DNA of 64,000 bases from Triplophysa rosa (lineage: Eukaryota; Chordata; Actinopteri; Cypriniformes; Nemacheilidae). The translations under genes and the position numbers were made by a program. Below, piece after piece: positions 36,501 through 51,100 of the stretch (the first letter of the stretch is position 1; the number at the start of each line of letters is the position of its first letter). Where the stretch lies: positions 5,032,096-5,096,095 of the forward strand of contig NC_079898.1 of assembly GCF_024868665.1 (NCBI RefSeq), written 5' to 3'. The notes under the pieces were generated by a model, which was not told the origin of the DNA, did no database searches, and saw only the letters and a list, made by a program, of their open reading frames with translations.

Positions 36501-39500
36501 CCGTGATTTATAACAGCTAGGATGCGTTGTTAGGCAAATAAACCTCTTGTCACAAATATATCTCATGTTCTAGGTGGCAGTTCAGCGATGATGCAGGATA
36601 ACCCAGACCAGTACAATGACTGTGCTGCAGTATTCAAGTCAGGGAACAAAGAAAGTGGGGTCTATTCACTGATCATACCTGATACAAAGCAACAATTTAA
36701 GGTAAGAACAACATACTAACTACATTTAAGGTCGTCAGCCAGATTAGATTTAATCACCTGATATGCTATTTTTTTCATTTGGTAATCTGAAACAGAAATT
36801 ATTTTTTCTTTATATCATTGATGCCCGGTTTCAGAAACAAGGCTTAAGGCTAGTCCCAGACTAAAATGAAAGTTTGAAATAATGTGCCCTGAAACATCTT
36901 CAAATATGTCATTGCCTATGTTTTGTCTCTAGATGCACACCAGTAATGTTTTTTACAGAAACATTTTTTAAAAAGTTACTTAAATATCATAATTCGACTA
37001 AGGGTTAGTCCTGGCTTAAGCTAAACTCTGTCTGTGAAACCGGGCCTGAGTGTGTTTGACACCTCATTTCAATACCATCATTCAAACCCAAGTAGTGAAA
37101 GACCAACAGCTACCACAATAACATGTCACAAACATTTACTTTTTTCAAACACAACAGTCCCCTTGCAAACCGACCAGCAAGAAAGCCAAACTCTCCTTTG
37201 CTGTATTTGAGAACATGCCTGCCGACAGACAGCGATCTCCTAAGATACCTTTCATTAGCAGTAACCGGAGTCTGGCAATTCACCATCCTTTCACACTTCT
37301 CAGCATTCTGAGAAAGTGGCCAAAAAGCTTATTTGTTTATGGTAAACCTCGAAAGAAAGGCATGACATGAGATTCGGTTTATACAGAAGAGTCGTGAACG
37401 ACCGAGGCAAAAGTTGCCAGTCATTTACCGTCTGTGTTTCCAGGCCTACTGTGACATGGAAACAGATGGAGGTGGATGGACGGTCGTACAGAAGCGCTTC
37501 AATGGCCTGGTTGATTTTCATCAAACGTGGAAGAACTACACGGCGGTAAGGATTCAACAACACTCTCGCATCCTAATTTTATCTTAATATCCTAAGTTTG
37601 ACACATGGATCGCGCGTTTCCACCTCAGGGCTTTGGTGACGTCTCTGGTGAGCATTGGCTGGGAAATCAATTCATCTCCAAGCTGACACAAGCAAAGCAG
37701 CATGTGCTGAGGATAGAGCTGATGGATTGGGAGGGAAACACAGCCTTTTCCAAATACCAGCAGTTTTCCCTCGATGGAGAGAAGCAGAACTACAGGTGAA
37801 GAACTATAGTGTACCTCAAACACACGATCGCGGGGTGTTAAGCGAAAACAGAAAATATCATGTACTTTTGTAATTATCCACAAATACTAATGATCACACA
37901 TCCCAGCAATATACTGTAGAGCAATACTGTGCTATGAAATGCCCCCACACCTAAACACAACGTGTTTCATATTGTACACACAGACTCTCAGCGTGACCTC
38001 TTGTTTGAAATGAAACCGCAGGAAGCTGTGTAAACTGTTGATGCGGTGCACACCCATATCAACACTACCGCTGGTTTAACTCATGCTGCCATGAAATCCC
38101 CGGAGACCTGGCACACAATTGTCAAAGCTCCAAATGAAATATTTTGTCATCTGGAAATAGTTACTGCCTGAGTAACGCAAAAACATGATACAGCGCAGTT
38201 CGAGCGTCCCCGGGACAACTTTTGCCATTTGATCCCTAAACAAGCTAACGGCTAATTGTCGTTTTTATAGTCATATCAAAGCGACAGAAGAACAAGATAT
38301 TATGGCTCTATTCCAAAGCCAAGTAGCTCTGCACTTCCTACATAGGCAGCTAAGGCGGGATACACATTTTGCGTCTAAAACCGTGCGGAAAACGCACTGC
38401 TTTATCCTTTTTTCCCCAAAGCGCCTAGGAGCTTGTGCTCTCCTGGCGTCTGTCGTTGCTAAGCAACAATGGCGAGCTAGCTGTTAAGACAAGGAGGCAT
38501 AAACAAAGGATATATGGGTTATATGCACTACTGAAAATGCCTGTGCTACTAGATGTATTTATGCTGTGATCATCTGTCTCCATCGTCACTGAGCTTGTCT
38601 ATATTGGTTGGTTGGTTCTTGTCGACCAACTTTCTGAAAAGTTGAAATATTTTGACCAAATTCCCAATAAGAAAAACTGACGGCCTTTTCCCAGGATACA
38701 CATCAGCGGTTACAGCGGAACAGCCGGGAGAACCAGTAGCATGGGCCAGCCAGGCAGTGACTTCAGCACAAAGGATGTAGATAATGACAAATGTGTTTGC
38801 AAATGCTCACAGATGCTCTCAGGAGGTAAGAGCAGGTTACTTTCTATTCCTCTGGCTTCATAAATCATAAATCTCCTTGTAGTGGTTTCTCCGAGTTCCC
38901 TCATCTGAACTTTGGTACTTGGCACTTGCCCCAGAAATCTGTATAGGAGGCGCCTTGCATTTTTTGTAGTTGGGTCATGGCTTACAAGCAGAGTTAGTAA
39001 GGAGTTAATCAGTGATCAGCTCATTTGGGAATTTGGCCTTGACATTAATGGTCTGGGAACTGAAGACTCGCTTACAGTGCTGTTTCCTTCCATGGTGGGG
39101 TTGACCATGGTTTAAATACTCAATTCTTAGCAGATTTATATAGTCTGAAACAAAACTACAACTGAATTCACGAGGCTCACTCTATTTAAAAAATGTTCCA
39201 GGTGAAGCACCTATAATCTCACAACATTATACATATAATCTTATATTAATATACATTTATAACATTACACACACACATACACATATATATATATACTGAA
39301 TATATATTTGTGCTGTCAATCGATTAAAAAAATAATCTGATTAATCACACATTTTACCTGTGATTAATCACGATTAATCCCACATAACATTCACATTTAA
39401 TTTCCAAATTAATGTAGAAACAGCAGATTTCTTTAATAACATCATTTTATGAATGAAGGCCAACATTCTGATATTAGTACTGCAACTGATGTCTCCATTA

Positions 39501-42500
39501 AATTGATGATTTTTTCTTTATTTTAACAATAATTATAGCCATTTAACATTGAAGTACAGTATAACTGAGAGCTCTCATGTCTAACAGGTAGGAAATATAC
39601 AGAAATTGAATGAAGTTCTCAAACACGTTACGGTCTTTAATGCTAAATTGTAAATTAAATAAAGAATTTAAGATACAAAACACATTGAATTCCTCTTTTC
39701 TTTTGTTCTTCGATTAACATTAGTGACAGGAGTCACAGCAGCAGGTTTAAGAACGCGTCCCCTTTAAGAGCTGTCGCTCTATGCAGATCTGACCAACGGC
39801 TCTGTTAACATTGATAGCCCTAATATACTGTATATATATATTATAACTATAATTTCTAATGAACACATGTGCTTCAAATCAAATTCATGTTTCTTTTTAT
39901 ATTTTAGGTTGGTGGTTTGATGCATGTGGACCTTCCAATCTCAATGGCGTGTACTACCAGCAGGGGCAGAACACAAATCGTTTCAATTGCATCAAATGGT
40001 ACTACTGGAAAGGTTCTGCATATTCACTAAAGGCCACGACTATGATGATAAGACCAGCAGACTTCTAAACCGCACGATCTTCACTGAAGTCATTGCTTTC
40101 CTATCCAATAGGAAAGGTCTGACCTACATGCACTTCTTATAGACTTCTGTTTAGAAGACAAAGCAGCTTTGTTAAGGTGTTACGCTGTTAATGTATTTAA
40201 TACAACAACATAACGTGACCTTGGATGGAGCATCACCAAAGTAAAAGGAAACATGAATTCTTCTTGCGAGCGACAGGTGTTGTAATCGGGACACACACCT
40301 GCAGATTGACCTACCTTGAAGCTTCACAAGATTTCTGACATCATGTATATGTCGAGACAACCAGAACTAGTATTTTCTATTTTTAGGGTGTTTATTTTTA
40401 TGTAATGAATGTATTGTAAATACTAGATTATTTGCAAATTTTGGTTTTATATAATGTCAATGTGACTATGGTACAAGAGTAAATTAAACAAATAATGCCT
40501 GATCAAATGTTAAAGCTGTCGTTTACACATGGTTTAATGCTTTGGGCCTTTTAAACCACACAGATTTTTTTATGGTGGGCTACATGTTGACGGTCATGTA
40601 AATGCTCAGTTACAGTCATATAATGAAAGATATGAGCACCGTTTTTCAAATTCAACCAAATGACCAAAATACTGTCCATGTAGGTATTTCTATGACGTAG
40701 TGTGTCCTACAGTACACTTGGTGAAATGAGAAGTAAATATATCGTATGTTTAGACTTCAAGTGTCCTGATACTATCTGTACATTCTGTTTTCATCTTCAG
40801 TTAACCTGTTTGTAATGATATCTGGACAGCGACTGGTAGAAACTACCATTACTAAACTATTGTGACTTAGAGAATAACTTATTTGCTATACATACAATAA
40901 AACGTATGTTTATGTAAAAAAACGTGTCAATTTATTAGTCATTTTCACATGCGTTGTATACGAGACAGAAGTTTGCTAGACAAGGGTACATTTTTTGTTT
41001 TATTGTTTATATCAGATCTGACATAAACAGGTCTTCAAAGTGCTTTTTTAGTTGACTCTTTAATTGCAGTTTTTTAAGCTTCTCCCTCATGAGAACAGAC
41101 TCATTTACCATTTCCCACGATTTGACTGTCTGTCGGTGTTTGTGATCGAGTATGCACTAATCTCACCGTAAGTTTGGGGATGAAAAGAGGAATGAAAATA
41201 TGTTTTCATATCAACACAAACTCTTTTCATTGTCCGTATAAAAGAATGACATCTATTTTGGTAATTGCAGACTGCCAACCGGTATTTCTAGGTGCTAAAA
41301 TGTTGTAGGTTCAGTAACAAAATGTTTTATTAAAACGTTTTGTGACAGAAAAGGCCACTTATTTAGGGCATCATGGATATATTTTCATGACAATTAAGCA
41401 TTTCGCTGAATTCTCATTAGTATTAGGTCTGTATATTAAATCTGTAATTGTTCATTTGCCATCAGTGTCCTATAATACAATGATCTTTCTTTTTCAAATG
41501 TTCATTTAAACTCATCAAATTAAATAAAACTATTAAAATGGTTTTATGCTAAATAAAAGCAACTAGCACAGCCTATAGTTTCTCAATTAATACATAAATA
41601 GCATAGCGGCAATAAGAATTCAATTCTTTCTTGTAGTTTCTTTTACAATATAAAAAAGACATTGGACAGGTTCAGTGAGATGACAGAAATGAATGTACTC
41701 ACAGGTGCAGCAGGGAAATGATCAGAAAGTTCATACGGTTCCTCAGGAACCCACTGCCTGTGCTCCAAACACCAGAGGATCTGCTCAAACCAGGAAAATG
41801 TATATAAAACAACCCCAAAACAAACATTCATAAATGCAGTATCACAGACACACCACACACCCATTCAAAAGAGAGGATCCAGCATCCTCGTGCGATGCCC
41901 AATAAGATGTTAAGGGTTCGACGGGGACTGGCGGCCACGACGTGAGTGGTGCTTTCACACACATTATCCACCACTGTAAAACCACCCAGACTTCTGATCA
42001 ACTGGAAGACGACCTCCTGCTTTCTAGAAAAACACACAACATACAAAAACCATAAACAACGGCTTTACTCATTTTTTTGCTTTCCCATTACATTTGGTGG
42101 CTGTTCTTCCAAAACCTTGGATGTCCAAATTCACTCAGGAAACTGAAAAAACACAGTACGTTTTAAACAATTAAATACTGTGTTGTCAAGCATTTTTTCA
42201 TATATTCTATTGGTTAGATGTTTGCAAAACCCAGTGATGAACATAAAGGGTGACTAATAGTAATGATTTATGGCAAAAAAATACAAGGCAGCAGTGATTT
42301 ATAACGTACTGGTGAAACATAACATACCTAACTTAAACCCAATGCTTTCCTGAGAGATATACAGTAATAAAGTGGCACTATGACCGTAAATAACATATGA
42401 AATTGTTAACTGGTAGAAATCAGGGTAACACTTCAGGATAAGGGGCAATTCACACTATTAAGTAGTTGTTATTATCATGCCTATTATTGGCATATTGGCT

Positions 42501-45108
42501 GTTTATTAGTATTTATAAAGCACATATTCTGCATGACCGTACTCTACATCCCTTATCCTACCCAATACCTAAACCTAACAACTACCTTACTAACTATTAA
42601 TAAGTAACAAATTTAGACTTTATTGGGGAATAAGTCGTAGTTAATGGTTTGTTAATAGCGAGAATTGCCCCCTTTACTGAAGTGTGACCGAAATCAGTTG
42701 GTTTTCTTTTAGAGAGAGTGTCACGAGAATGACATTATTTATTTTGTAGATGATTGTTGTAATGACTTATGTATTTTTGTAATCATGTCCATGACAGAGA
42801 AGACAACTACAGATACTTACTCAGTGGGCATGCTTGTCATTACCAAGGATCTATTTTTCTAAAAGACAGAAAAAACATAGAAAAGTTAAATACTTTCTTC
42901 ACGTCTCCATCACGGCGTTTGATTTCATTCGCCTTAACATCTCCCGTCTCAGTCACATGCACTTCTACACTCTTGTTTTGATGAACGGCGGCATAAACCA
43001 GTAAACACATGCCGGATATCTGCATATTTAGCGAACGGAGAGGAAATGAAAGCCCAAGGTCGTGAGGGGGGGAAGCGCTTGAGAGTCATTTAAGCAGAGA
43101 ACAGTGTGGCACTACTTCATCCGTTCTCTGTACCCTGGCCCCGGCACAACAGCTCCATACAAACACATGAACGACCTTCCTCTCTGTTCCCCTCCAGGAA
43201 ACTGAGGTTTACATCCATCAGTGAACAGGGCAACCAAAACAGCTCCACACATAACATGTTTACAAAGATGCTTTCTGACACCATGACACGTACGCACGGC
43301 CAGGTGCGGACAAGCATTCCGGTTAAAATCAATGAAAAGACACGTCGGCTAAAATATGACGTCCGACCGGCCCTAAGAGGAGAAAAGTGGAAAAAACATG
43401 AAATTCTGGAACAGCATAAACAACATGCGCCATTTGCCTTTGAAGCTGAAATAAACACATCTGTCAAATATGACACGATTCTGATTTAGCTGAATTGTTT
43501 TTGAGGCGTGTGCACAATACATTTAAGCTGTGTAAACAGTGGCCCATTGAATGCTAAAACACGACCAAGGTTCATATTTGAAGGGGTCATGGTGTTGGAT
43601 GTAAAAGCATCGAATGAATTTAAGGTTAAAGCCCCCGTCATTCATCAAACGGGTCTGAAATGTTGGTATATTGTTCCCATTCAACATTACATGTGACCAC
43701 ACCTAACTTATGTTCCATTATGTTCAACATCTTTCATCATTAGCAATGTCTCTCACAGAGAAAACACTAACATAGGCCTCATTTTTTCCCCTTGAGTGAA
43801 TCCGAAAGAAATCTTTTAAGCAGAGGAAGCAAGAAGAAGAGGCTGGAAAATGATGCGACGTTAAAAGACGAACTGAGATCTGACGTGATTCGATAAGCTT
43901 GGGTTATTTTGGTTAATACCCGCTGAAGTTCAACCTGGCTGCACGACGCAGGCCGTGTAAAGGTGCGTGAACCCAACACAAAGAACTGGTGTGAACTTCA
44001 ATGAGCGCTAGTTTCCAACAAGGCCGGCACAAATGAAGGAAATTCTTCAGAGTATGACACACCAAACTTGATGGCCGGTTCATGCACTCAGATATGAGGC
44101 CTCTATTCACAGAGAGAGGAGGGTCAACCTCTGTTTCGGCCTTTCCCAAAAGAACTATTAAAAGCTTTATAGATTAGATTGAAGGGATTGCAGGCTTGTG
44201 TCGCGGTCCACATGACATCATCAAACCAAATAGGTTAACAAGCTTTTGTTTTGCCACGGCACTGGAGGCTTAGGTGGGTTTAGCAGCATTAGTTAATGCC
44301 TGTTAATTTGTGCTATTTGCAAGTCGTGTCTATCCTAAAATGATTTTTATAAGCTTACTGTTGCGGACAGACTTAATTCAATTTGTACATATCTAACTAA
44401 AAAAGTTGCAGAACGCAGCTTTAAATTTGGTCCGTCTTTAAAACAGACCAAAAACTGTAATGGCTCATATCACATATGCTTTTTGGTCCAATAAATTGAT
44501 CTCTCTACTGAGAATTGTTACCATGGCAAGGTTAAATATAATGTCTATCCCCAACACCACCTGCGACTGACTAGCAATATCATGTAGAAAGAAAGGGAAT
44601 CGTGGTTTTGCTAAGCTTTAATGTAAACCAAAGACTATTGGCAAAGGAAAAGGGGACCCTTTGATATTTGCCCCTCTAACTTCCTGTTTCAAGAGGAAAT
44701 ACATCAACACAGGAAAGAAAACAGCACTGGTCATGCATGGGCTCTGTAAGGCAAACACTGATGCATTCAAGAGATAAAGCGGAAGACAATTTCAAGACAG
44801 TAACAGCTAAAAGTAACAGCGTCATAACTCTAGATCAGTTACATTAGTTTATAATTCAAAGAAAATATGACGAATTCTTCATGCAAACATGGCTCCATAT
44901 TAGCATCGTGTCATATATGCACATCTTATCAAAATCTGCGTCGCAAACTTGCAATATACCGGTCTTAACAAGCATGATTATTGATATCATGTAAACACTA
45001 CACATGCGGTGATATCGTAAATAATTCTGTGCCAATACTTTATATAGTTCAACATTGCAGGTGGTGGTTTTGCACCTGTTTAACATTTTGCATTCAGAGC
45101 CACAATGG

Positions 45109-45159
<51 letters not shown>

Positions 45160-48100
45160 TTCCTTGTATTGAGAGTGACTCAAAAAACGAATGAAAAAAG
45201 CCTGAGACCTGAGAATGCATTTTTTCCTTTTTAAATTGAACAAGACACAACAAGAAAATGCATGGACTTGTTGAGGTGCAGGAGCCCAATTCTGCATAAA
45301 GGTGAACCAAATGTGCAGAAAAACCCTCAAACTCTTTTGAAAAGAAACCTCTCCGAGTAGAAGTCCCACATTCTCATGCCTGTGTTAGACCTGACGTTAA
45401 GATGGCTTGTGAGGTCATCCACCCGCTTCTATCATCTAGAATATGCTTATAGATACACAGTCAACTGGAGTCTTGAAGGGCAAGGGCACATGGATGATGA
45501 CAAACATCCATCTGCGAATTCTTCATTCTTCACCACAATGGATTAAACCCCGCTAAACTTGCGATGAACTGACGCGGCTGACGTCACACGGATATGATAT
45601 CAAACCGAGATAACGTCTGGAGATGAAAGCCGTTTTCTCCTCTCTGTGGTAGGACAGAGTTTTGTTCAGGCTGAGGGAACGTGAAAGAGTTCTCGGCCAG
45701 GTGTGTGTCACAGTCACACAGAGAACACACAGGAAGGAAGCCAGAAGAGCAACAAAGAGTCTAGCATATAACAGCAGCTCCAGAGCCCATTACTACGCTC
45801 CATTACTGGGCCATGCCACGCTGCTCCATGGAGACAGAGGCAGAAAACTGAAAAGCTCAAGTGCTAGGAAAAGACTTTCATTCTCACCGTGTATGAAAGA
45901 CCAGTTGTTAAAGCAATAGTTCACCCAAAATTGAAATGATCTCACTTTACTCACCACCATGTGTATACGATTTCCTTCTTCAGATGAACATAAGGATGAA
46001 CAAGATTTTTTTATTTAAAAAATACCCATCACTTTATGTCTATGTCTAGAACCCAACATTTTAAAGCTCCAAAAAGCACATCCATCTACAATAAAAGCGT
46101 TCAAATGACTTTTTGGTTCTTAAAGGGATAGTTCACCCAAAAATGAAAATTCTGTCATGCATTACTCTCTCTAGTTGTTCAAAACATGTATGAATTTCTT
46201 TTGTGTTCAACAGAACAAAAAAAATGTATAAAGTAATTTTTCCTACTATGGTAGTCAATGGGGTCCAAGAACTGTTTGGTTATAAGCATTCTTTCAAATA
46301 TCTATCTCTGTTTTCATCAGAACAAAGAAATCTATACAGAATTGGAACCACTCGAAGGTGAGTGAATGATGAATGATTAGTTTTTATTTTTGGGTGAAGT
46401 ATGCCTTTAATTTAAGCAAATTTGAAACCTATTATTGAGTGTTTGGACCCGGAAACAGTATACAGTATGACCTTCCATATATGGTGGTGCGTGACCTCAG
46501 GCTTAACAAGCGGATCGTAGACACATCGATAACTTTAAATGTCATTATTTCTAGCGTTTCTTGAATTGAATATATTCTATATAGGTAAAAATGGAATGGT
46601 TTTCTGTTTAACTAAAGAAAGTTCATCATCCGCATCTGGGATGTAAATGATGAGAGAATTTGATATTAACATACAAAAACTAAATCATAAACGATAGATG
46701 GTATTGATGCTAAATGGAAAAACACAATGCAAGGAGCCATACAAACAAATCACCCAACCGGGGAATTTTGTAGTATTTTTGACCGCTAAATGCTAACCTA
46801 TCTAGTAAAACTACAAAAATTATGTTTAACATTTCTTTAAGTCATAAAAAATTGTATATAATTATATTATATGATATAATAACTATTAAACTTGTCCAAA
46901 TTGGTAAAGCTCTTCACAAGACTTTTTTTCTAGAGTTAAGAAAATAGGCCTTTAGTACTTCAATAACAAGAATAGTCTGTAACCGCTTTACCTTTATATA
47001 TCTGTCCTTTTTCATAGTTGCACGTTTGCTGCACATCTCAGACGTTTTCTCATTGAGTCCATCAGTTGTGCTTTTATTTTCTTTGCCTACGACTGAAAGC
47101 ATGCAAAACAACAAGAGTTAGTTGAGAGCAGAGCAGCAGGTGTGCTGTGACACAGATAAGCGCATCTCACAAGGGTTCAGTCTACACTAAACGCATACTT
47201 TATTCTGGAGTGTTTCTTTAATTCAAAGAATATTCACTTCTTCTTAAGTTTAAATAAACTGCAGTACAAACATTTCATCTTATCACAGCTCAGGAGGGAT
47301 CCAGGTTTCACATTATCTCTAAAAAGCAGCAAACTCTTTTCGAGTTTTCAGAATGGGTCGCTATGCTATTGAATGTCATAATAATGTCTGGAATGTAAAT
47401 TATTTATTCTGTGCAAATGTGAGCCTTTAGAAAAACAGCTAGCTACATTTCAAAAACACACAGTTGCCTCACCAAATTTGTCAATTTATTTACTTGTGTC
47501 ATTGAAAACCTGTATGTGACTCTGTAGACCACAAAGGACGATATTTTGAGAAACGTCTCAGTGGTTTTGTGTTCATACAATGGAAGTCAATGAAGGTCAA
47601 TGTTGTTTGGTTATCAACATTCGTTAAAATATCTTGTTAAGTGTTTTGCAGAAGAAAATCATACAGGCTGAAATGATGATAGAATTGTATTTGTAATTTT
47701 GTAATTTAATTTTTAGGTGAACTATCCCTGTAAGCCAAAATTGTAGTTAAAGGCCAAAAAAAAGTTGCATTAGGAAACTTAACATGCTGGATCTGTCTTC
47801 CAGATTGAATTCCATTTCAGAGACATTTTGCAATAACTTAAGCAACTAGTGATTTTTAGAGGATAAATGAAGTCAGTTCCCCTCAACATCACACAGCTGC
47901 ACTAGTTATAATATTATAGAGACATATTTTACCAACACCAGACTATTGATATACAACCACAAACTAAAATGTGCACTGCCTATCCAAAAAAAACTCAAAC
48001 ACTAATATTTCGTTGGACCGCCTTTAGCTTTGATTTGTTTCAATAAGCTTTTGCAAAGTCACAACATTTACTCCCGTCCAGAGTTGCATAAATCTTTTGC

Positions 48101-51100
48101 CAAGATCTTGTATTGACGATGGGAGAGTCGGAGCGCTACGCAAAGTCTTCTCCAGCACATCCGAAAGATTCTCAATGGGGTTAAAGTCTGGACTCTGTGG
48201 TGGCCAATCCATGTGTGAAAAAGATGTCTCATGCTCCCTGAACCACTCTTTCACAATTTTAGCCCGATGAATCCTGTCATTGTCCTCTTGGAATATGCCC
48301 GTGCCACCAGGGACCCATTGATGGAATAACCTGGTCATTCAGTATATTCAGGTAGTCAGCTGACCTCGTTCTTTGGGCACAACGTTGTTGAACCTAGACC
48401 TCCAATCCAACGGGATGCTCTTACCTATTTGCTTAGTTAAATCCAGGTGGTGACTTTATTTTGGACGGGCAGTGTATTATTTGTGTGAAATGTATTGCTT
48501 GTGCTGTTTTTAATAAATGTCACTTGGTTTGATTTTATTATCTAATGCAAAGTCATTCATGACATACTGGCCCACTGCATATCTTGCACACCGTTTAGTT
48601 ATTTAAAGGCAAGATAAAGTGTTGACGTCTTAAAATACTTTATTCCTACATATAATAAAGTTCACATACTTTTCAAACCTATTCTCTTTTCAATACCATG
48701 TTTGGGAGGAGGGTCAGGATCAGGACTCTTCTGGAGCTTCACATTAACGGCTGTGCATGATGTCAGAGAGGTAGCTGCCCATCCCTTTCTTTCATTGACA
48801 GGACAAGGCTTATCCCAACCCTCATCATCCTCCTCTTCAGAGGAAATACCACAGCTCTGCCTGGTTGGCCTCCTCTGTTTCTTTGCAGCTGGCTGGAGTT
48901 TTATTTCTTCAGATCTGGACATCTCCTTTGCCTCAGACCTCACGGACAAACACTCAGGCCTCGATTCGGGTTTCTTCGGGACTGTTTCCTCGCTCTTATT
49001 CACAGTGTCCGAAGAGTTCAACAGGATTTCTCTCACATCAATATTTCCATGTTTCCGCTTTGTACCAGCTGATTTTGCAGAGGATTTTCTGCCCTTCTTC
49101 TTGTTGGGATCCTCCAGGTCAAAAGTGGGCAGGTGAACATTTTCTGAGGTCGAACCAAATAAAGATGCCCTCCGTTTGAGGCTGTTGTTGGCTGGAGCGA
49201 AGAAATCTTCAAACGCCTCCCCGTCATTAACCTCCGGACTACTACAAAGATTACTAACGGAGTCAGCTGAACGCAAAGCAGCAGAGGTTCGTCGCTGACG
49301 TGATATTTTAGGAATGGGTTTGGGAGTACTGGGCTGACTTTTCTGAAAGACGTCCTCATTTTCTGTAGGATACTCGGCTGCTGAGGAGGACTTTCTGGTG
49401 TGGTTTTGTTTGGAGCTGGTCTGTACGGCAATGGAATCCTGTACAGTTTTCCTATTCGTTTTTTTCTTAAACATTTCTAACAAGGAAGGTGTGGGTGTTT
49501 CAGGACTGCTGGATGACTCCGTTTCAGGTTGATGTTTAATGTGCGAGAAGTTTTCAGAACTGGTTTTCTGAATGAAGCTCTCTAAAGTGGACTGCTTCTG
49601 TTTTTCAATATTGTTCACCAAAGACCTTCTTGATCTTGAAGATACTGCAGAGACTTTAAGATTTCTTTCAATGTTGGATATATTACCAGCAGCTGCCTTG
49701 TTGGGCTCAGGAGGTGTCTGGTTAATTTGTTTACTAGTTAGTTTTGTCGTTGACTTCTTATTGCCTTTCTGGTTAGTCCTGTCATCTTTAATGTTTGAGG
49801 AGTGCTGGTGAGACGTTGAAGAACAATCCAAAGGCTCTTCCTCTGCAAAACAATGTTTGGGGATTCAATATTTTCAATATTTTTTAATTTGGTTTAATTT
49901 ACCAAAAAAGTCAACCAAGATTTGTTATTTCCTGACCTAGCTGTTGCAAGAAAGAGAGTGTTGGTGAGGAACCGAGAGAAGGTCTTAAAGACGCATCAGA
50001 GCCTGACCCGCTGTCCTGCATCTGGGAGGCTGAAGCACAAGAACGACAAACTTTTTTTATACAGCAACAAAGCCCAAAGGAAAGGCCATTTACATGTAGG
50101 TAAACATAAAATAGTTGGCTGCACCAACTAAAACAAATGAAAAAACGGACAACATGTTGTTTCGCTGACAGTTAGTTGTGTCTGTGCTATGCAACAATAC
50201 AGATCACCCATGGTTCAATACGTACCTCAGTTTTTTTACCAATGGTTTTTGGTTTCGGTTTGGTTCTAAAGCCTTGGCACATTAAGGGGCTTATTGCAAT
50301 TCTCTTTATTTTACTTGACTTATTTTATTCTCTTTAAGCAAATATCAACTTGTACAAATTCCTGGTGTATTGAATAAATGTAAAGATTTACACTGGCAGC
50401 TCACAGCAGTTCTTGGTTTACTGTTCATCAACATGCCAGTAAAATAAGCTTCTTGAAGAGGTTTTGCGCATCAAATAACATATTTTAAAGGGGTCATATG
50501 GCACGAATACGTGTTTTTATGTGTCTTCCATGTGTTATAAATTGCCCATGCTTGTATTTTTTTTGTAAAATTGCAAAAATGAAAGTGTGGGAGCAAAAGA
50601 TGCATTCTATCTAAAAGCGAATGCTCACCCAGACCTGCCTGAAACACCTCGTGTAACCACACCCCCACAAATCTATGTCAGTTCGTGGTATGATTTGACT
50701 AAGACCGCCCAAATGTTTACGCAAGTAAGGTGGGCGTACCTGTCAGTACAATTGCTTTGGAACCTGATGTTCCAAATATGGTAAGAGGCGTTACATTTCC
50801 GTCACACGCTTGCAGTATTCCACCAATCACTACGCACTGGTTAACTGGCCAATCAGAGCACACCTCGCTTTTCAGAGCTATGAGTTTTGTAAAAAATCTG
50901 CGCGTTTCAGAGAGGCGGAGCAAAGAGGAGATACAAACATGCACAAATACAGCGCTTATGAACCTTAAATCGTGTACACACATTGCATTTCATCTAAAAC
51001 AAACAATAATATTCGTTTTAGCCGTGTCATATGACCCCTTTAAATAATATTTAAAATAACGTAATGCAAACTTGCGACTGCTGTAATGGAAGTAAACAGA

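Noticed and set aside
43106..43489. A 127-codon plus-strand open frame in the mcph1 intron.
   Set aside because: No recognisable domain, no splice sites or poly(A) signal in place, and composition like the intron around it.
48702..49136. A 144-codon plus-strand open frame.
   Set aside because: It is the antisense shadow of mcph1 exon 8.
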